The position numbers were made by a program, and so were the translations under genes. Of a stretch of 64,000 nt of DNA, positions 56,401 through 64,000 are shown piece by piece. Origin of the DNA: Megaleporinus macrocephalus (lineage: Eukaryota > Chordata > Actinopteri > Characiformes > Anostomidae). Within the stretch, counting starts at the first letter, position 1, and each line of letters begins with the position of its first letter. The notes below the pieces were generated by a model. It ran no database searches and was not told the origin of the DNA. It saw only the letters and a list, made by a program, of their open reading frames with translations. The stretch lies in NCBI GenBank assembly GCA_021613375.1, contig CM038718.1:43075666-43139665 (forward strand), written 5' to 3'.

Positions 56401-56731
56401 GCTGACCCAGTGACCCAGTCTTTGGGTGGTACCTGGGAATGACTGGACTCTCCTGCATCTGATTGGAAGTAAATGCTGTGATGTTGCAGAAACGTTGCTG
56501 AAACATTGTCACCGTGAACGCGCACTGCAGTGCGACTCTTGTGGGCGGGTGTTTACGCTGTGTACGCTGCTGGACTGTTTAAGGTGGAAGAGGAAAGTTC
56601 CAGTAAGAAGCTGGAGACTGAGACCTGCTTACCTTACAGACGCAGGAGGCTGTGATCAGGTCCTCCTCGGTGAGGAAGGTGAAGACGGTGATGAGGCAGT
56701 CCAGAGTCAGACCGGGCTGGTCAGGATCCAT
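36009..56731 (-). CDS. fbxw12: F-box and WD-repeat protein, FBXW12-like, ten coding exons
   Basis: Minus-strand exons 56731-56633, 54438-54401, 54306-54137, 48915-48794, 48720-48511, 46840-46676, 45240-45030, 42056-41875, 41794-41664 and 36108-36009 join in phase into 475 aa (human FBXW12 is about 464). F-box proteins bind SKP1-CUL1 and bring substrates to the ubiquitin ligase. Residues 1-50 are an F-box (LTLDCLITVFTFLTEEDLIT, ASCVCKDWYEAAETPWLW). The linker HTWKKYYLRRSSLELNM is typical of FBXW12-type proteins, and the rest is degenerate WD repeats (SSDGSVKAWDIHK, GAADNAGTIRTWKG, VTASRDLSLRVLTWRND). LTVFDLSLKK, LKVYTLKGALVANFKDH and the C-terminus CDYASIVASV align with FBXW12 rather than FBXW2, 7 or 8. 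Introns of 73-94 bp alternate with introns of 1.4-5.6 kb. Confidence 0.85.
36480..36545 (-). repeat. tRNA-like relic (box-B motif)
   Basis: The minus strand reads CCCTCATACAAGAGG, a possible anticodon-type hairpin, then CCCCGGTTCAAATCCCCCTC, a canonical box B. The T-stem does not pair and no acceptor stem is visible, so I call it a tRNA-derived repeat rather than a tRNA gene. Confidence 0.35.
36708..36775 (-). repeat. tRNA-like relic, second copy
   Basis: The minus strand reads GTCAGTGGTCCGGTGGGTTT (box-A-like), CCTCTGAAACAAGAGG (a stem of 5 bp) and TTGGCAGTTCAAATCCTAGG (box B). It is the same architecture as 36480-36545 about 230 bp away. Confidence 0.35.
37754..37812 (+). repeat. Poly-A followed by (TA)n
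   Basis: About 18 A's then a TA microsatellite interrupted once by TG. Confidence 0.95.
37871..39838. other. fbxw12 intron 9, middle part
   Basis: Mostly AT-rich sequence without an exon. It contains the (TTA)n at 38455-38502. Short triplicate GGTTGCTAGGCT occurs at about 39732-39767. Confidence 0.4.
38455..38502 (+). repeat. (TTA)n microsatellite
   Basis: About 15 TTA triplets, in fbxw12 intron 9. Confidence 0.96.
39840..41228 (+). repeat. 32-bp minisatellite in fbxw12 intron 9
   Basis: About 43 copies of GTGGTCTAAAAGTATCAGGA plus CTAAGTGATATG. Main variants are ATC or CTC in AGTATCAGG and TAAG or TGAG in GACTAAGTG. One short unit near 40405 lacks several bases. Confidence 0.97.
41664..41794 (-). 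CDS. fbxw12: fbxw12 coding exon 9
   Basis: 131 bp, acceptor GATGTTGCAG, donor GTACTG: DNFRVVTASRDLSLRVLTWR, LTLESQYHLLGGSHTMS. The preceding intron is 80 bp. Confidence 0.9.
41875..42056 (-). CDS. fbxw12: fbxw12 coding exon 8
   Basis: 182 bp, acceptor TTTCTGTTTCAG, donor GTGAGT: QQVESFKLELNHRHSDIILQ, VTDGNDLKVYTLKGALVANF, DHLQPIVSLSV. Confidence 0.9.
42095..45005 (+). repeat. 32-bp minisatellite filling fbxw12 intron 7
   Basis: About 90 copies of AACATCTCCAACAGGACCAG plus CGTTAACTCCAA. Unit types are zoned: ACAGGACCAGCGTTAAC on the left, mixed with GCAGCACCAAGGTTAAC in the middle, and GCAGCACCAATGTTAGC on the right. It reaches to about 40 bp from the acceptor and 25 bp from the donor, so the 2.97-kb intron is almost nothing else. 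Confidence 0.97.
45030..45240 (-). CDS. fbxw12: fbxw12 coding exon 7
   Basis: 211 bp, acceptor TTCTGTCGTCAG, donor GTAGGC: VFWSRSVCCPVEDEDTVCLD, AAVFLPSQPARLAVIH, LTVFDLSLKKSKYKEEPQ. Confidence 0.88.
45303..46640 (+). mobile_element. Palindrome-bearing element, copy 3, with expanded tail, in fbxw12 intron 6
   Basis: 45303-45825 matches copy 1 at 28985-29510 (GAGTGGATCAGACACAGCAG, GTGTTTAAACACTGTGTCCA inverted, AGTATACAGAGAATCAGATG). The 45-bp tail unit, single in copies 1 and 2, is repeated about 18 times here. The middle also appears rearranged relative to copy 1. Confidence 0.8.
45825..46635 (+). repeat. 45-bp minisatellite from the element tail
   Basis: About 18 copies of GGTCCTGTATGGTCAGTGGA, GCTGATACAGTGGACAGTGA, GTGGA. 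45 is a multiple of three, so two plus-strand frames and one minus-strand frame stay open (for example 45748-46329 plus); none is a gene. Confidence 0.97.
46676..46840 (-). CDS. fbxw12: fbxw12 coding exon 6
   Basis: 55 codons, acceptor GATGTCTTCAG, donor GTAAGC: VGTALGSFITLSSPQLSELS, CDSFRLDVLLISPDKKWILA. Confidence 0.87.
46841..47551. other. fbxw12 intron 5, unique part
   Basis: AT-rich sequence between exon 6 and the minisatellite. No exon or repeat family recognised. Confidence 0.4.
47552..48472 (+). repeat. ~45-bp pyrimidine-rich minisatellite in fbxw12 intron 5
   Basis: About 20 copies of CTCTCTGGGTGACCCCTCCC plus TCTCTTTACTTCTAAAAGACTAC-type sequence (written here in two parts), with some shortened units. 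It stops about 40 bp from the exon 5 donor. The fbxw12 sense strand is purine-rich here. Confidence 0.95.
48511..48720 (-). CDS. fbxw12: fbxw12 coding exon 5
   Basis: 70 codons, acceptor CTCTCTCAG, donor GTAAGC: SSSGQNPLTAMFTDPEQCVV, AADNAGTIRTWKGQTGEELA, FSMDGSSFLT. The preceding intron is 73 bp. Confidence 0.9.
48794..48915 (-). CDS. fbxw12: fbxw12 coding exon 4
   Basis: 122 bp, acceptor TGTACTTTAAG, donor GTGTTC (weak). It encodes RVVGFAYLVGNSTIQDSWSC and the WD end SSDGSVKAWDIHK. This acceptor was chosen because it alone keeps the frame from exon 3. Confidence 0.82.
48916..50435. other. fbxw12 intron 3, part outside the array
   Basis: Starts with an element end (GGATTGATCAGCTATGTATC, ATGTGATCGGCCGATATTTC near 48960-49030). 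A related inverted-type end (CAGTATCGGCTATCGACCAA, GATCAGAATCGGCC) is near 50370-50425, so much of the stretch may be one degraded transposon. A 60-bp block (ACCTCAGACCACCTTCTCAT) is duplicated at 49838-49925. No exon. Confidence 0.5.
50436..54075 (+). repeat. 39-bp minisatellite in fbxw12 intron 3 (~93 units)
   Basis: Unit GGTGATGATAAAGGAATGAA plus GGGATGAAGGAACAGTGTT. Shortened units (AATGAAGGAGCAGTGTTGG) recur. Longer blocks repeat about 1.47 kb apart: AATGAAGGGGTGAAGGAACA followed by GTATTGG at 51151 and 52621, and GGGATGTAGGAACAG at 51469 and 52939. 39 is a multiple of three, so two minus-strand frames stay open for over 1,200 codons. Confidence 0.98.
54137..54306 (-). CDS. fbxw12: fbxw12 coding exon 3
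   Basis: 170 bp, acceptor CGTCCAG, donor GTAACA: EMCLHRWGFCNLAQLLSDTD, HTWKKYYLRRSSLELNMKSG and YTCKSLRGHT. The preceding intron is 94 bp. Confidence 0.9.
54401..54438 (-). CDS. fbxw12: fbxw12 coding exon 2
   Basis: 38 bp micro-exon after TTTCTTTCTCAG: DWYEAAETPWLW plus a split Arg codon, donor GTACGT. It finishes the F-box. Confidence 0.88.
54495..54540 (-). mobile_element. SINE 3' tail, inverted
   Basis: The minus strand reads TGGGATTGGCTAGAGACCCA and ends GATGGATGGATGG, the tail of the same SINE seen complete-tailed at 55820-56065 and in part at 18668-18745. It directly abuts the 20-bp array. Confidence 0.65.
54541..55818 (-). repeat. 20-bp SINE-head minisatellite, opposite orientation, in fbxw12 intron 1 (~64 copies)
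   Basis: The plus strand reads AACCACTACACCACCATACT; the minus strand is the same unit as the 20.3-24.2-kb array (GGTGGTGTAGTGGTTAGTAT). Some units are shortened (CACTACACCATACTAACC). Confidence 0.97.
55819..56068 (+). mobile_element. SINE body and tail in plus orientation
   Basis: From GTGTGGAGTGTGTATGTTCT through TTCCTCCGGGTACTCTGGTT, AACTGCCCGTAGGTGTGAGT, GTGATGGACTGGTGACCTGT and CGGGATAAAGTGGAAGACGA to GATGGATGG. The tRNA-like head is missing; its place is taken by the 20-bp array, which is inverted relative to this body. Confidence 0.85.
56150..56410 (+). mobile_element. Tc1/mariner transposase relic in fbxw12 intron 1
   Basis: The plus frame gives KKQGGSVMIWGGGAISWSGP, resembling the GGGSVMVWG core of Tc1/mariner transposases, with little else preserved. 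No terminal repeats recognised. Confidence 0.6.
56633..56731 (-). CDS. fbxw12: fbxw12 coding exon 1 (F-box start)
   Basis: 33 codons, MDPDQPGLTLDCLITVFTFL to ASCVCK, then a GTAAGC donor. The ATG context GCGCCATGG is a strong Kozak match. Confidence 0.87.
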
Positions 56732-56946
56732 GGCGCTGTTTACAGACGGGCTCGTTCAGGAAGCGGCTTTCACTTTCACTCAGCTGCTCTACGGCACACG
56801 GGAGAGGACAATCTCCGATCTGGCCAGAGCTTGTTACTGCTGCCCCCTACTGGACACTCAAACATCACTGCAGTTAAGAGACACATAAACAGCAGCAACA
56901 GGAATAATAACAAAGAAATAAATACATAAACACCCAACATGAAGAA

Positions 56947-56947
<1 letters not shown>

Positions 56948-56986
<39 letters not shown>

Positions 56987-56990
56987 AATA
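56948..56990 (+). repeat. (AAAT)n microsatellite
   Basis: About ten AAAT/TAAA tetramers, roughly 220 bp upstream of the fbxw12 start codon. Confidence 0.95.
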
Positions 56991-57109
56991 CATGTAAACA
57001 AAATGATGAGCTTCCTGCTTTAAACTGATATGTAAATAAAATACTAAACAGTGTATTTAAGAGCGCTATAGAGTTTCTATAGCAACAACTCCTTTTGTTT
57101 ATTATAAGA

Positions 57110-58795
57110 AAAAGACGAGTGAATAGGGAAAGTAGAGAAACAAAAAGAAGAGAAATGAGAGAAACAAGAGTTAGAGGAATAAGAAGAGATGGAAGAAAAA
57201 TAGAATGAGAAGAAAGGGAGATGAAGAGAAAGAAGAAAAAAGAAGTAAGAAGAGAAAGAATGGGAAGATAAAAAGAAGATATAAAATATTTATATATAAA
57301 TATATTTATATATAGAGGAGAAAAAATGGAAAAGAAGAGAAAGGAGAGAAACAAGAGTTGGAGGAATAAGAAAAGAAGGAAGAAAATAGAATAAGATAAA
57401 AGGGAGATAAAGAGAAAGAAGAAAGAAGAAGAAGTGAGAAGAGAAAGAATGGGAAGAGAAAAGGAAGAGAAAGAAGTAAAAGAAGAGACAAAAAGGGACA
57501 GAAGAGAAAAGAAGAGAAAGAAGGAAATGAAAAAGAAGAGAAATGAGAGAAACAATAGTTATAAGAAGAGAAAGAAGAAAAGGAAAAGAAGGAAGAAAAA
57601 TAGAATGAGAAGAATGGGAATAGAAAATGAAGAGAAAGAAGTAAAAGAAGAGACAGAAGAAAAAAAAAGAGACAGAAGATAAAAAAAGAGACAGAAGATA
57701 AAAGAGGAAATGGAAAAGAAGAGAAAGGAGAGAAACAAGAGTTGGAGGAATAAGAAGAGAAAGAAGAAAAAGAAAAGAAGGAAGAAAATAGAATAAGAAG
57801 AAAGGGAGATGAAGAGAAAGAAGACAAAAGAAGAAGTGAAAAGAAAAAGAATGGGAAAAGAAAAGGAAGAGAAAGAAGTAAAAGAAGAGACAGAAGAAGA
57901 AAAAGAGACAGAAGAGAAAAGAAGAGAAAGAAGGAAAATGGAAAAGAAGAGAAAGGAGAGAAACAAGAGTTAGAGGAATAAGAAGAGAAAGAAGAACAAG
58001 AAAAGAAGGAAGAAAAATAGAATAAGAAGAAAAGATGATGAAGAGAAAGAAAAAAAAAGAAGAAGTGAGAAGAATGGGAAGAGAAAAGGAAGAGAAAGAA
58101 GAAAAAGAAAAGAAGGAAGAAAAATAGAATGAGAAGAAAAGATGATGAAGAGAAAGAAAAAAAAAAGAAGAAGTGAGAAGAATGGGAAGAGAAAAGGAAG
58201 AGAAAGAAGAAAAAGAAAAGAAGGAAGAAAAATAGAATGAGAAGAAGGGGAGATGAAGAGAAAGAAGAAAAAAGAGGAGACAGAAGGGAAAGAAGAAAAA
58301 GAAGAGTGAGAGGAGAAAGAATGGGAAGAGAAAAGGAAGAGTAGGAGGAGAAAAAAGAGAAATAAAAAGAAGAGACAGAAAAGAAAAGAGAGAAAGAAGT
58401 CAAAGAAAAGACAGACGAGAAAAGAAAGGGGATAGAGAATGAAGAGAGACAGATAAGACAGAAGCAAAAGAGACAGAGGACATAGAAGAAAAAGAAGAGA
58501 CAGACGAGAAAAGAAGAGAAAGAAGAGAAAGAAGGAAGAAAAAATAGAATAAGAAGAAAGGGAGTTGAAAAAAAGAGTATGAAAAAAGAGGAGACAGAAG
58601 GGAAAGAAGAAAAAGAAGAGTGAGAAGAGAAAGAAAGGGGATAGAAAATGAAGAGAGACAGACAAGACAGAAGCAAAATAGACAGAGGACATGAAAGAAA
58701 GAGAAGAGACAGAAGAGGAAAAGGAGATGCAGGAGGAAGAGAGACAGATGAGACAGAGGAGACAGATGAGACAGAGGAGACAGAGGATACAGAGG
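57110..58795 (+). repeat. 1.7-kb polypurine tract (GAA/AGAAG-rich) upstream of fbxw12
   Basis: The plus strand is almost only A and G from about 57110 to 58795, with local repeats such as GAAAAGGAAGAGAAAGAAG and AGACAGAAGA. It lies in the region 5' of fbxw12 (start codon at 56731, minus). Open frames on either strand (for example 57306-58676 minus, mostly Ser/Phe/Leu) are composition artefacts. Confidence 0.95.
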
Positions 58796-59345
58796 AGACA
58801 GTTTGGGCTCTTTAAGAAACTCTCTGCTTTAAACTCTCCTCTCAGTTCAGCTCCAACACAGTGAAGTAATTTTCCAGACCAGGAGAGTCAGACTGCCTCG
58901 CCTCTGCCTCGTGACTGACCCTCCAGTTAACCATGCGGGAAATGAAGGTCCTCTAATGAAAAGTTACTGGACTCCTAAACGCACCTTGACAAAATGCCCA
59001 ACAGGACAAAGACACTCAGCGAAGGCCTGTCCAGCGTGTGGCCCGGGCGAGGAGGGGCTTAACGGGGGGCTGTGGGGGAAACCATTGAGAGTGTAATTAT
59101 CTTACAGAAGGACAATAGGAGGGTGGACCAGGGTTATGATACCTGTCACAGCTTCATCAATCAAAAGATTTACAGTGAACAAGAATAACCGATCGTTATA
59201 AACACGCACCAGGTTTTTATAAACACAGACTAACTCAGCGCAGCAGTGACTGAGCTGAAGATACATAACGTCTTGGAATTTAATGGGAAGAACTTCTGGG
59301 AACGCAGCTCCTGCTGAAGAGCCTTAAACACAGAGAGTGAAGCCA
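58796..59345. other. Unique-looking non-coding sequence
   Basis: After the purine tract the composition returns to normal. The stretch around 58870-59140 is GC-balanced, repeat-free and includes AACCATTGAGAGTGTAATTA. It could be a regulatory element or unrecognised exon; I see no splice-flanked frame that I can name. Confidence 0.35.
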
Positions 59346-59351
59346 TACTAG

Positions 59352-59540
59352 AAGAGCAGTGAGCAACGCTGGTCCTGGAGATTCCTGCAGCATCTAGTTT
59401 CAATGATTATCTTCTCAATTAGGTTCTTCAGACGTGCCTGATTGGTGGGAATCGATGTGTTTATGTTAGGGTTCGGTGCTGGTTGGAGTAAACATCTGCA
59501 GGAAAGTAGATCTCCAGAACCACTGACATACAGGAGCAAC
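59352..59540. mobile_element. Small dispersed element with inverted ends
   Basis: The left CTGGTCCTGGAGATTCCTGC and right GCAGGAAAGTAGATCTCCAG are imperfect inverted copies. The interior (TAGTTTCAATGATTATCTTC, GTTTATGTTAGGGTTCGGTG) matches a dispersed sequence common in fish. Confidence 0.5.
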
Positions 59541-59699
59541 TGCCTCGTTCTGTCAGCAGGGGGAGCAATAACAGCACTTGTTGATCCTGGGGGGCAGCAC
59601 AATCTTCCTGCTCCAACACATCTGATAATCCTTGCTGCTTATTGATGAGCAGAACTTGGACTTTAGACTAAAATGCCTTTACTTGGAGTGACTATATAC

Positions 59700-62600
59700 A
59701 TTAATTATGTTTAAATGTAGGAGTTAAGGTTTAGTGTAAATGTAGGGGTTAGTGTTTATTGTAAAGTAGGAGTTAGGGTTTAGTGTAAATGTAGGGGTTA
59801 GTGTTTAGTGTAAATGTAGGAGTTAGTGTTTAGTGTAAATGGAGGAGTTAGGGTTTAGTGTCAATGGAGGAGTTAGGGTTTAGTGTAAATGTAGGGGTTA
59901 GGGTTTAGTGTAAATGTAGAGGTTAGGGTTTAGTTTTATTGTAGATGTTAGTGTTTAGTGTAAATGTAGGGGTTAGTGTTTAGTGTAAATGTAGGGGTTA
60001 GGGTTTAGTGTAAATGGAGGAGTTAGGGTTTAGTGTAAATGTAGGGGTTAGGGTTTAGTTTTATTGTAGATGTTAGTGTTTAGTGTAAATGTAGGGGTTA
60101 GTGTTTAGTGTAAATGCAGGGGTTAGGGTTTAGTGTAATTGTAGATGTTAGTGTTTAGTGTAAATGTAGGAGTTAGTGTGTAGTGCAAATATAGGAGTTA
60201 GGGTTTTAGTGTAAATGTAGATGTTAGTGTTTAGTGTAAATTAAGGAGTTAGTGTGTAGTGTAAATATAGGGGTTAGGGTTTAGTGTAAATGTAGGAGTT
60301 AGTGTTTAGTGTAAATGTAGGAGTTAGGGTTTAGTGTAAATGTAGCGGTTAGTGTTTACTGTAAATGTAGGAGTTATTGTTTAGTGTAAATGTAGGGGTT
60401 AGTGTTTAGTATAAATGTAGGGGTTAGGGTTTAGTGTAAGTGTAGGGGTTAGGGTTTAGTGTAAATGTAGGGGTTAGTGTTTAGTATAAATGTAGGGGTT
60501 AGGGTTTAGTGTAAATGTAGGGGTTAGGGTTTATTGTAAATGTAGGGGTTAGTGTTTAGTATACATGTAGGGATTAGGGTTTAGTGTAAATGTAGGGGTT
60601 AGGGTTTAGTGTAAATGTAAGGGTTAGGGTTTAGTGTAGGTGTAGGGGTTAGGGTTTAGTGTAGGTGTAGGGGTTAGGGTTTAGTGTAAATGTAGGGTTT
60701 AGTGTTTAATATAAACGTAGGGGTTAGGGTTTAGTGTAAATGTAGGGGTTAGGGTTTAGTGTAAATGTAAGGGTTAGTGTTTAGTGTAAATGTAAGGGTA
60801 AGGGTTTAGTGTAAATGTAGGGGTTAGTGTTTAGTGTAAATGTAGGGGTTAGTGTTTAGTGTAAATGTAGGAGTTAGGGTTTAGTGTAAATGTAGGAGTT
60901 AGTGTTTAGTGTAAATGTAGGAGTTAGTGTTAGTGTAAATGTAGGGGTTAGTGTTAGTGTTAATGTAGGTATTAGTGTTTAGTGTAAATGTAGAGGTTAG
61001 TGTTAGTGTAAATGTAGGAGTTAGTGTTAGTGTAAATGTAGGAGTTAGGGTTTAGTGTAAATGTAGGGGTTAGTGTTAGTGTAAATGTAGGGGTTAGTGT
61101 TAGTGTAAATGTAGGAGTTAGTGTTTAGTGTAAATGTAGGAGTTAGGGTTTAATGTAAATGTAGGGTTTAGGGTTTAGTGTAAATGTAGGAGTTAGTGTT
61201 TAGTGTAAATTTAGGGGTTAGTGTTTAGTGTAAATGTAGGGGTTAGGGTTTAGTGTAAATGTAGGAGTTAGTGTTTAGTGTAAATGTAGGAGTTAGTGTT
61301 TAGTGTAAATGTAGGGGTTAGTGTTTAGTGTAAATGTAGAGGTTAGGGTTTAGTGTAAATGTAAGAGTTAGGGTTTACTGTAAATGTAGAGGTTAGGGTT
61401 TACTGTAAATGTAGAGGTTAGTGTTTAGTGTAAATGTAGGAGCTAGTGTTTAGTATAAATGTAGGAGTTAGTGTTTAGTGTAAATGTAGGGGTTAGTGTT
61501 TAGTGTAAATGTAGGGGTTAGGGTTTAGTGTAAATGTAGAAGTTAGTGTTTAGTGTAAATGTAGGAGTTAGTGTTTAGTGTAAATGTAGGGGTTAGTGTT
61601 TAGTGTAAATGTAGGTGTTAGTGTTTAGTGTAAATGTAGAGGTTAGGGTTTAGTGTAAACGTAGGAGCTAGAGTTTAGTGTAAATGTAGGAGTTAGTGTT
61701 TAGTGTAAATGTAGGGATTAGTGTTTAGTGTAAATGTAGGGGTTAGGGTTTAGTGTAAATGTAGAAGTTAGTGTTTAGTGTAAATGTAGGAGTTAGTGTT
61801 TAGTGTAAATGTAGGAGTTAGTGTTTAGTGTAAATGTAGGTGTTAGTGTTTAGTGTAAATGTAGGGGTTAGGGTTTAGTGTAAATTTAGGGGTTGGTGTT
61901 TTGTGTAAATGTAGAGGTTAGTGTTTAGTGTAAATGTAGGAGTTAGTGTGTAGTGTAAATGTAGGGGTTAGGGTTTAGTGTAAATGTAGGGGTTAGGGTT
62001 TAGTGTAAATGTAGGGGTTAGTGTTTAGTGTAAATGCAGGAGTTAGTGTGTAGTGTAAATGTAGGGGTTAGGGTTTAGTGTAAATATAGGGGTTAGGGTT
62101 TAGTGTAAATGTAGGGGTTAGGGTTTAGTGTAAATGTAGGGATTAGGGTTTAGTGTAAATGTAGGAGTTAGTGTTTAGTGTAAATGTAGGGGTTAGTGTT
62201 TAGTGTAAATGTAGAGGTTAGGGTTTAGTGTAAATGTAGAGGTTAGGGTTTAGTGTAAATGTAGGGGTTAGTGTTTAGTGTAAATGTAGAGGTTAGTGTT
62301 TAGTGTAAATGTAGGGGTTAGGGTGTAGTGTAAATGTAGAGGTTAGTGTTTAGTGTAAATGTAGGAGTTAGGGTTTAGTGTAAATGTAGGGGTTAGGGTT
62401 TAGTGTAAATGTAGAGGTTAGTGTTTAGTGTAAATGTAGAGGTTAGGGTTTAGTGTAAATGTAGAGGTTAGGGTTTAGTGTAATTGTAGGGGTTAGGGTT
62501 TAGTGTAAATGTAGAGGTTAGTGTTTAGTGTAAATGTAGAGGTTAGGGTTTAGTGTTAATGTAGAGGTTAGGGTTTAGTGTAAATGTAGAGGTTAGGGTT

Positions 62601-62735
62601 TAGTGTAAATGTAGAGGTTAGGGTTTAGTGTAATTGTAGGGGTTAGGGTTTAGTGTAAATGTAGAGGTTAGGGTTTAGTGTAAATGTAGAGGTTAGGGTT
62701 TAGTGTAATTGTAGATGTTAGGGTTTAGTTTAGAA
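59700..62735 (+). repeat. 25-bp telomere-like minisatellite (~120 copies)
   Basis: Unit GTAGGGGTTAGGGTTTAGTG plus TAAAT. Variable positions are GGGG/GGAG/GAGG and TTAGGG/TTAGTG. Many units carry GGGGTTAGGG, close to the vertebrate telomere hexamer, but the 25-bp period shows it is not a true telomeric run. There are no start-to-stop frames of interest. Confidence 0.97.
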
Positions 62736-63260
62736 TAATGTAGGATATGAGATTTTTAAAATTGAAAGTATTAAATAAATCATGTTTATTTGTTTTCTCT
62801 ATATGAATTCGTTTCTCTGGCTGAGGCTCTTCTGTTAGAGGGTTGGGAATGCTGACAGGTCCGTCAGTTCAAGGTGAAGTCTACAGCTGATGTCAGGTTC
62901 ACCTACATGATTAGGATCTGTGAAGTCAGTGAACATGCAGGTCTATTGAAACAGACGTATTCAGATATGCGACTCTTCTAAAGGCCTTCAGTGAAGCTCT
63001 AGGCTGATATGTTGATAATGAGCAGTCTGTTAAATATGAAGCAGAATGTGGAGAATATGAAGTTTGTTTTGATGGTAAAAACAAACATGACTTTCACAGA
63101 ACAATAACTTCACTTTCAGATCATAAGTACACAATAACTCACATCAAAACACAAATGAATAAATATGAAACTTCTATAGAAGAACTGATGAGGAGGCCTG
63201 GTCGGCTTGTATGCAGCTTTTTGATCAGTTTTCATACAGAGTTTTTCTGTTTGTGAACTC
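62736..63260. other. Unique-looking AT-rich sequence
   Basis: No gene, tandem repeat or recognised mobile element. Confidence 0.4.
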
Positions 63261-63262
63261 AG

Positions 63263-64000
63263 GTCATGTTAGTTTAGGACTATTAGCAACACCTTAGTAA
63301 CCCTTAGTGAGAAACCTTATCAACTCCCTAGCAACATCCTAGCAATGACTTGGGAGACCTTAGTAATCATCTAGCAACCACCTGGGATGTGATAGCAACC
63401 ACCAAGTAATGTCCTGCCAACCAGCTGGGATATCATATCAACAATCTAGCAACCTGTTAGCAATGAGTTGTGATACTATATCAGCCAACAAGCAACATCC
63501 TAGCAACAACCTGGGATACATGCTAAAAATGACTTGAGATACCATAGCAACCACCTAGCAACAACCTAGTAATACTCTACCATCTAACTGGAATACCATA
63601 GCAATCAACTAGCAACACCCTAGCAACACCTTAGCAACCACCACAGCTCTCCTTAATAAGCGGAAACGTTTGTGGACTCAGGTCATGTTGGCTTAGGACT
63701 ATTAGCAACACTTTAGTAACCAAGTAGGAGATTTTAGCAACTGCCTAGCAACATCCTAGCAATGACTTGGGAGACCTTAGCAATCATCCAGCAACCACCT
63801 GGGATGTGATAGCAACCACCTAGCAACATCCTAGCAACCAGCTGGGATATCATATCAACAACCTAGCAACATGTTAGCAACGAGCTGTGATACCATAGCA
63901 GCCACCTAGCAACAACCTGGGATACATGCTAACAATGACCTGAGATACCATACCAACCACCTAGCAACAACCTAGCAATACTCTACCAACAAACTGGAAT
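63263..64000 (+). repeat. Degenerate 'CTAGCAAC' tandem repeat with ~420-bp higher-order unit, runs off the window
   Basis: Short units around ACCTAGCAACAACCTAGCAA and GGGATACCATAGCAACCACC. The block beginning GGTCATGTTAGTTTAGGACT (63263) restarts at about 63682 as GGTCATGTTGGCTTAGGACT, giving a long period of about 420 bp. Confidence 0.85.

Noticed and set aside
57306..58676. Minus-strand open frame of 456 codons, Ser/Phe/Leu-rich, resembling a membrane protein
   Set aside because: It is the pyrimidine strand of a polypurine tract (TTC, TCT, CTT, TCC codons). The absence of A and G on that strand removes stop codons.
59700..62735. Chromosome end (true telomere)
   Set aside because: The period is 25 bp rather than six, many units have lost TTAGGG, and other non-telomeric sequence continues on both sides.

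Overview
The window is nuclear DNA from a ray-finned (teleost) fish. The evidence is vertebrate genes split by GT-AG introns, interspersed repeats typical of teleosts (a tRNA-derived SINE, Tc1/mariner relics, LINE 3' ends) and a very heavy load of tandem repeats. I cannot fix the species; the repeat families look otophysan (characin or catfish relatives), but that is an impression. All exon coordinates below were read by eye from splice consensus, reading phase and family similarity.

Genes, left to right. (1) 1-126 (+) is probably the last coding exon of an unidentified gene, with a 3' UTR ending near an AATAAA at 695-700. (2) 4280-9618 (+) is a complete six-exon gene of the AIG1/ADTRP family (241 aa), with both catalytic residues (Thr54, His143) present. 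(3) 24618-35459 (+) is ptpdc1, a dual-specificity-type phosphatase, in eight recognised coding exons (646 aa) with an intact HCHAGLGR active site. (4) 36009-56731 (-) is an F-box/WD gene best matching fbxw12, in ten coding exons (475 aa, frame continuous). ptpdc1 and fbxw12 converge tail to tail and their 3' UTRs probably overlap. The genes show no obvious functional link: lipid hydrolysis at membranes, phosphatase activity, and ubiquitin-ligase substrate choice.

The rest is repeats. At least a dozen separate minisatellites and a 1.7-kb polypurine tract take up roughly a third of the 64 kb. All six long introns of fbxw12 carry their own unrelated minisatellite, while its three short introns (73-94 bp) carry none. 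Two large 20-bp arrays (20.3-24.2 kb and 54.5-55.8 kb) are made from the box-A head of the same tRNA-like SINE, each joined to SINE pieces in odd orientations. A 3-kb array with telomere-like GGGTTAGGG motifs lies at 59.7-62.7 kb. The long open reading frames in this window (up to 1,238 codons) are by-products of arrays whose period is a multiple of three, or of low-complexity sequence, and are not genes.

I saw no CRISPR array, rRNA gene, intact tRNA gene or prokaryote-type operon.
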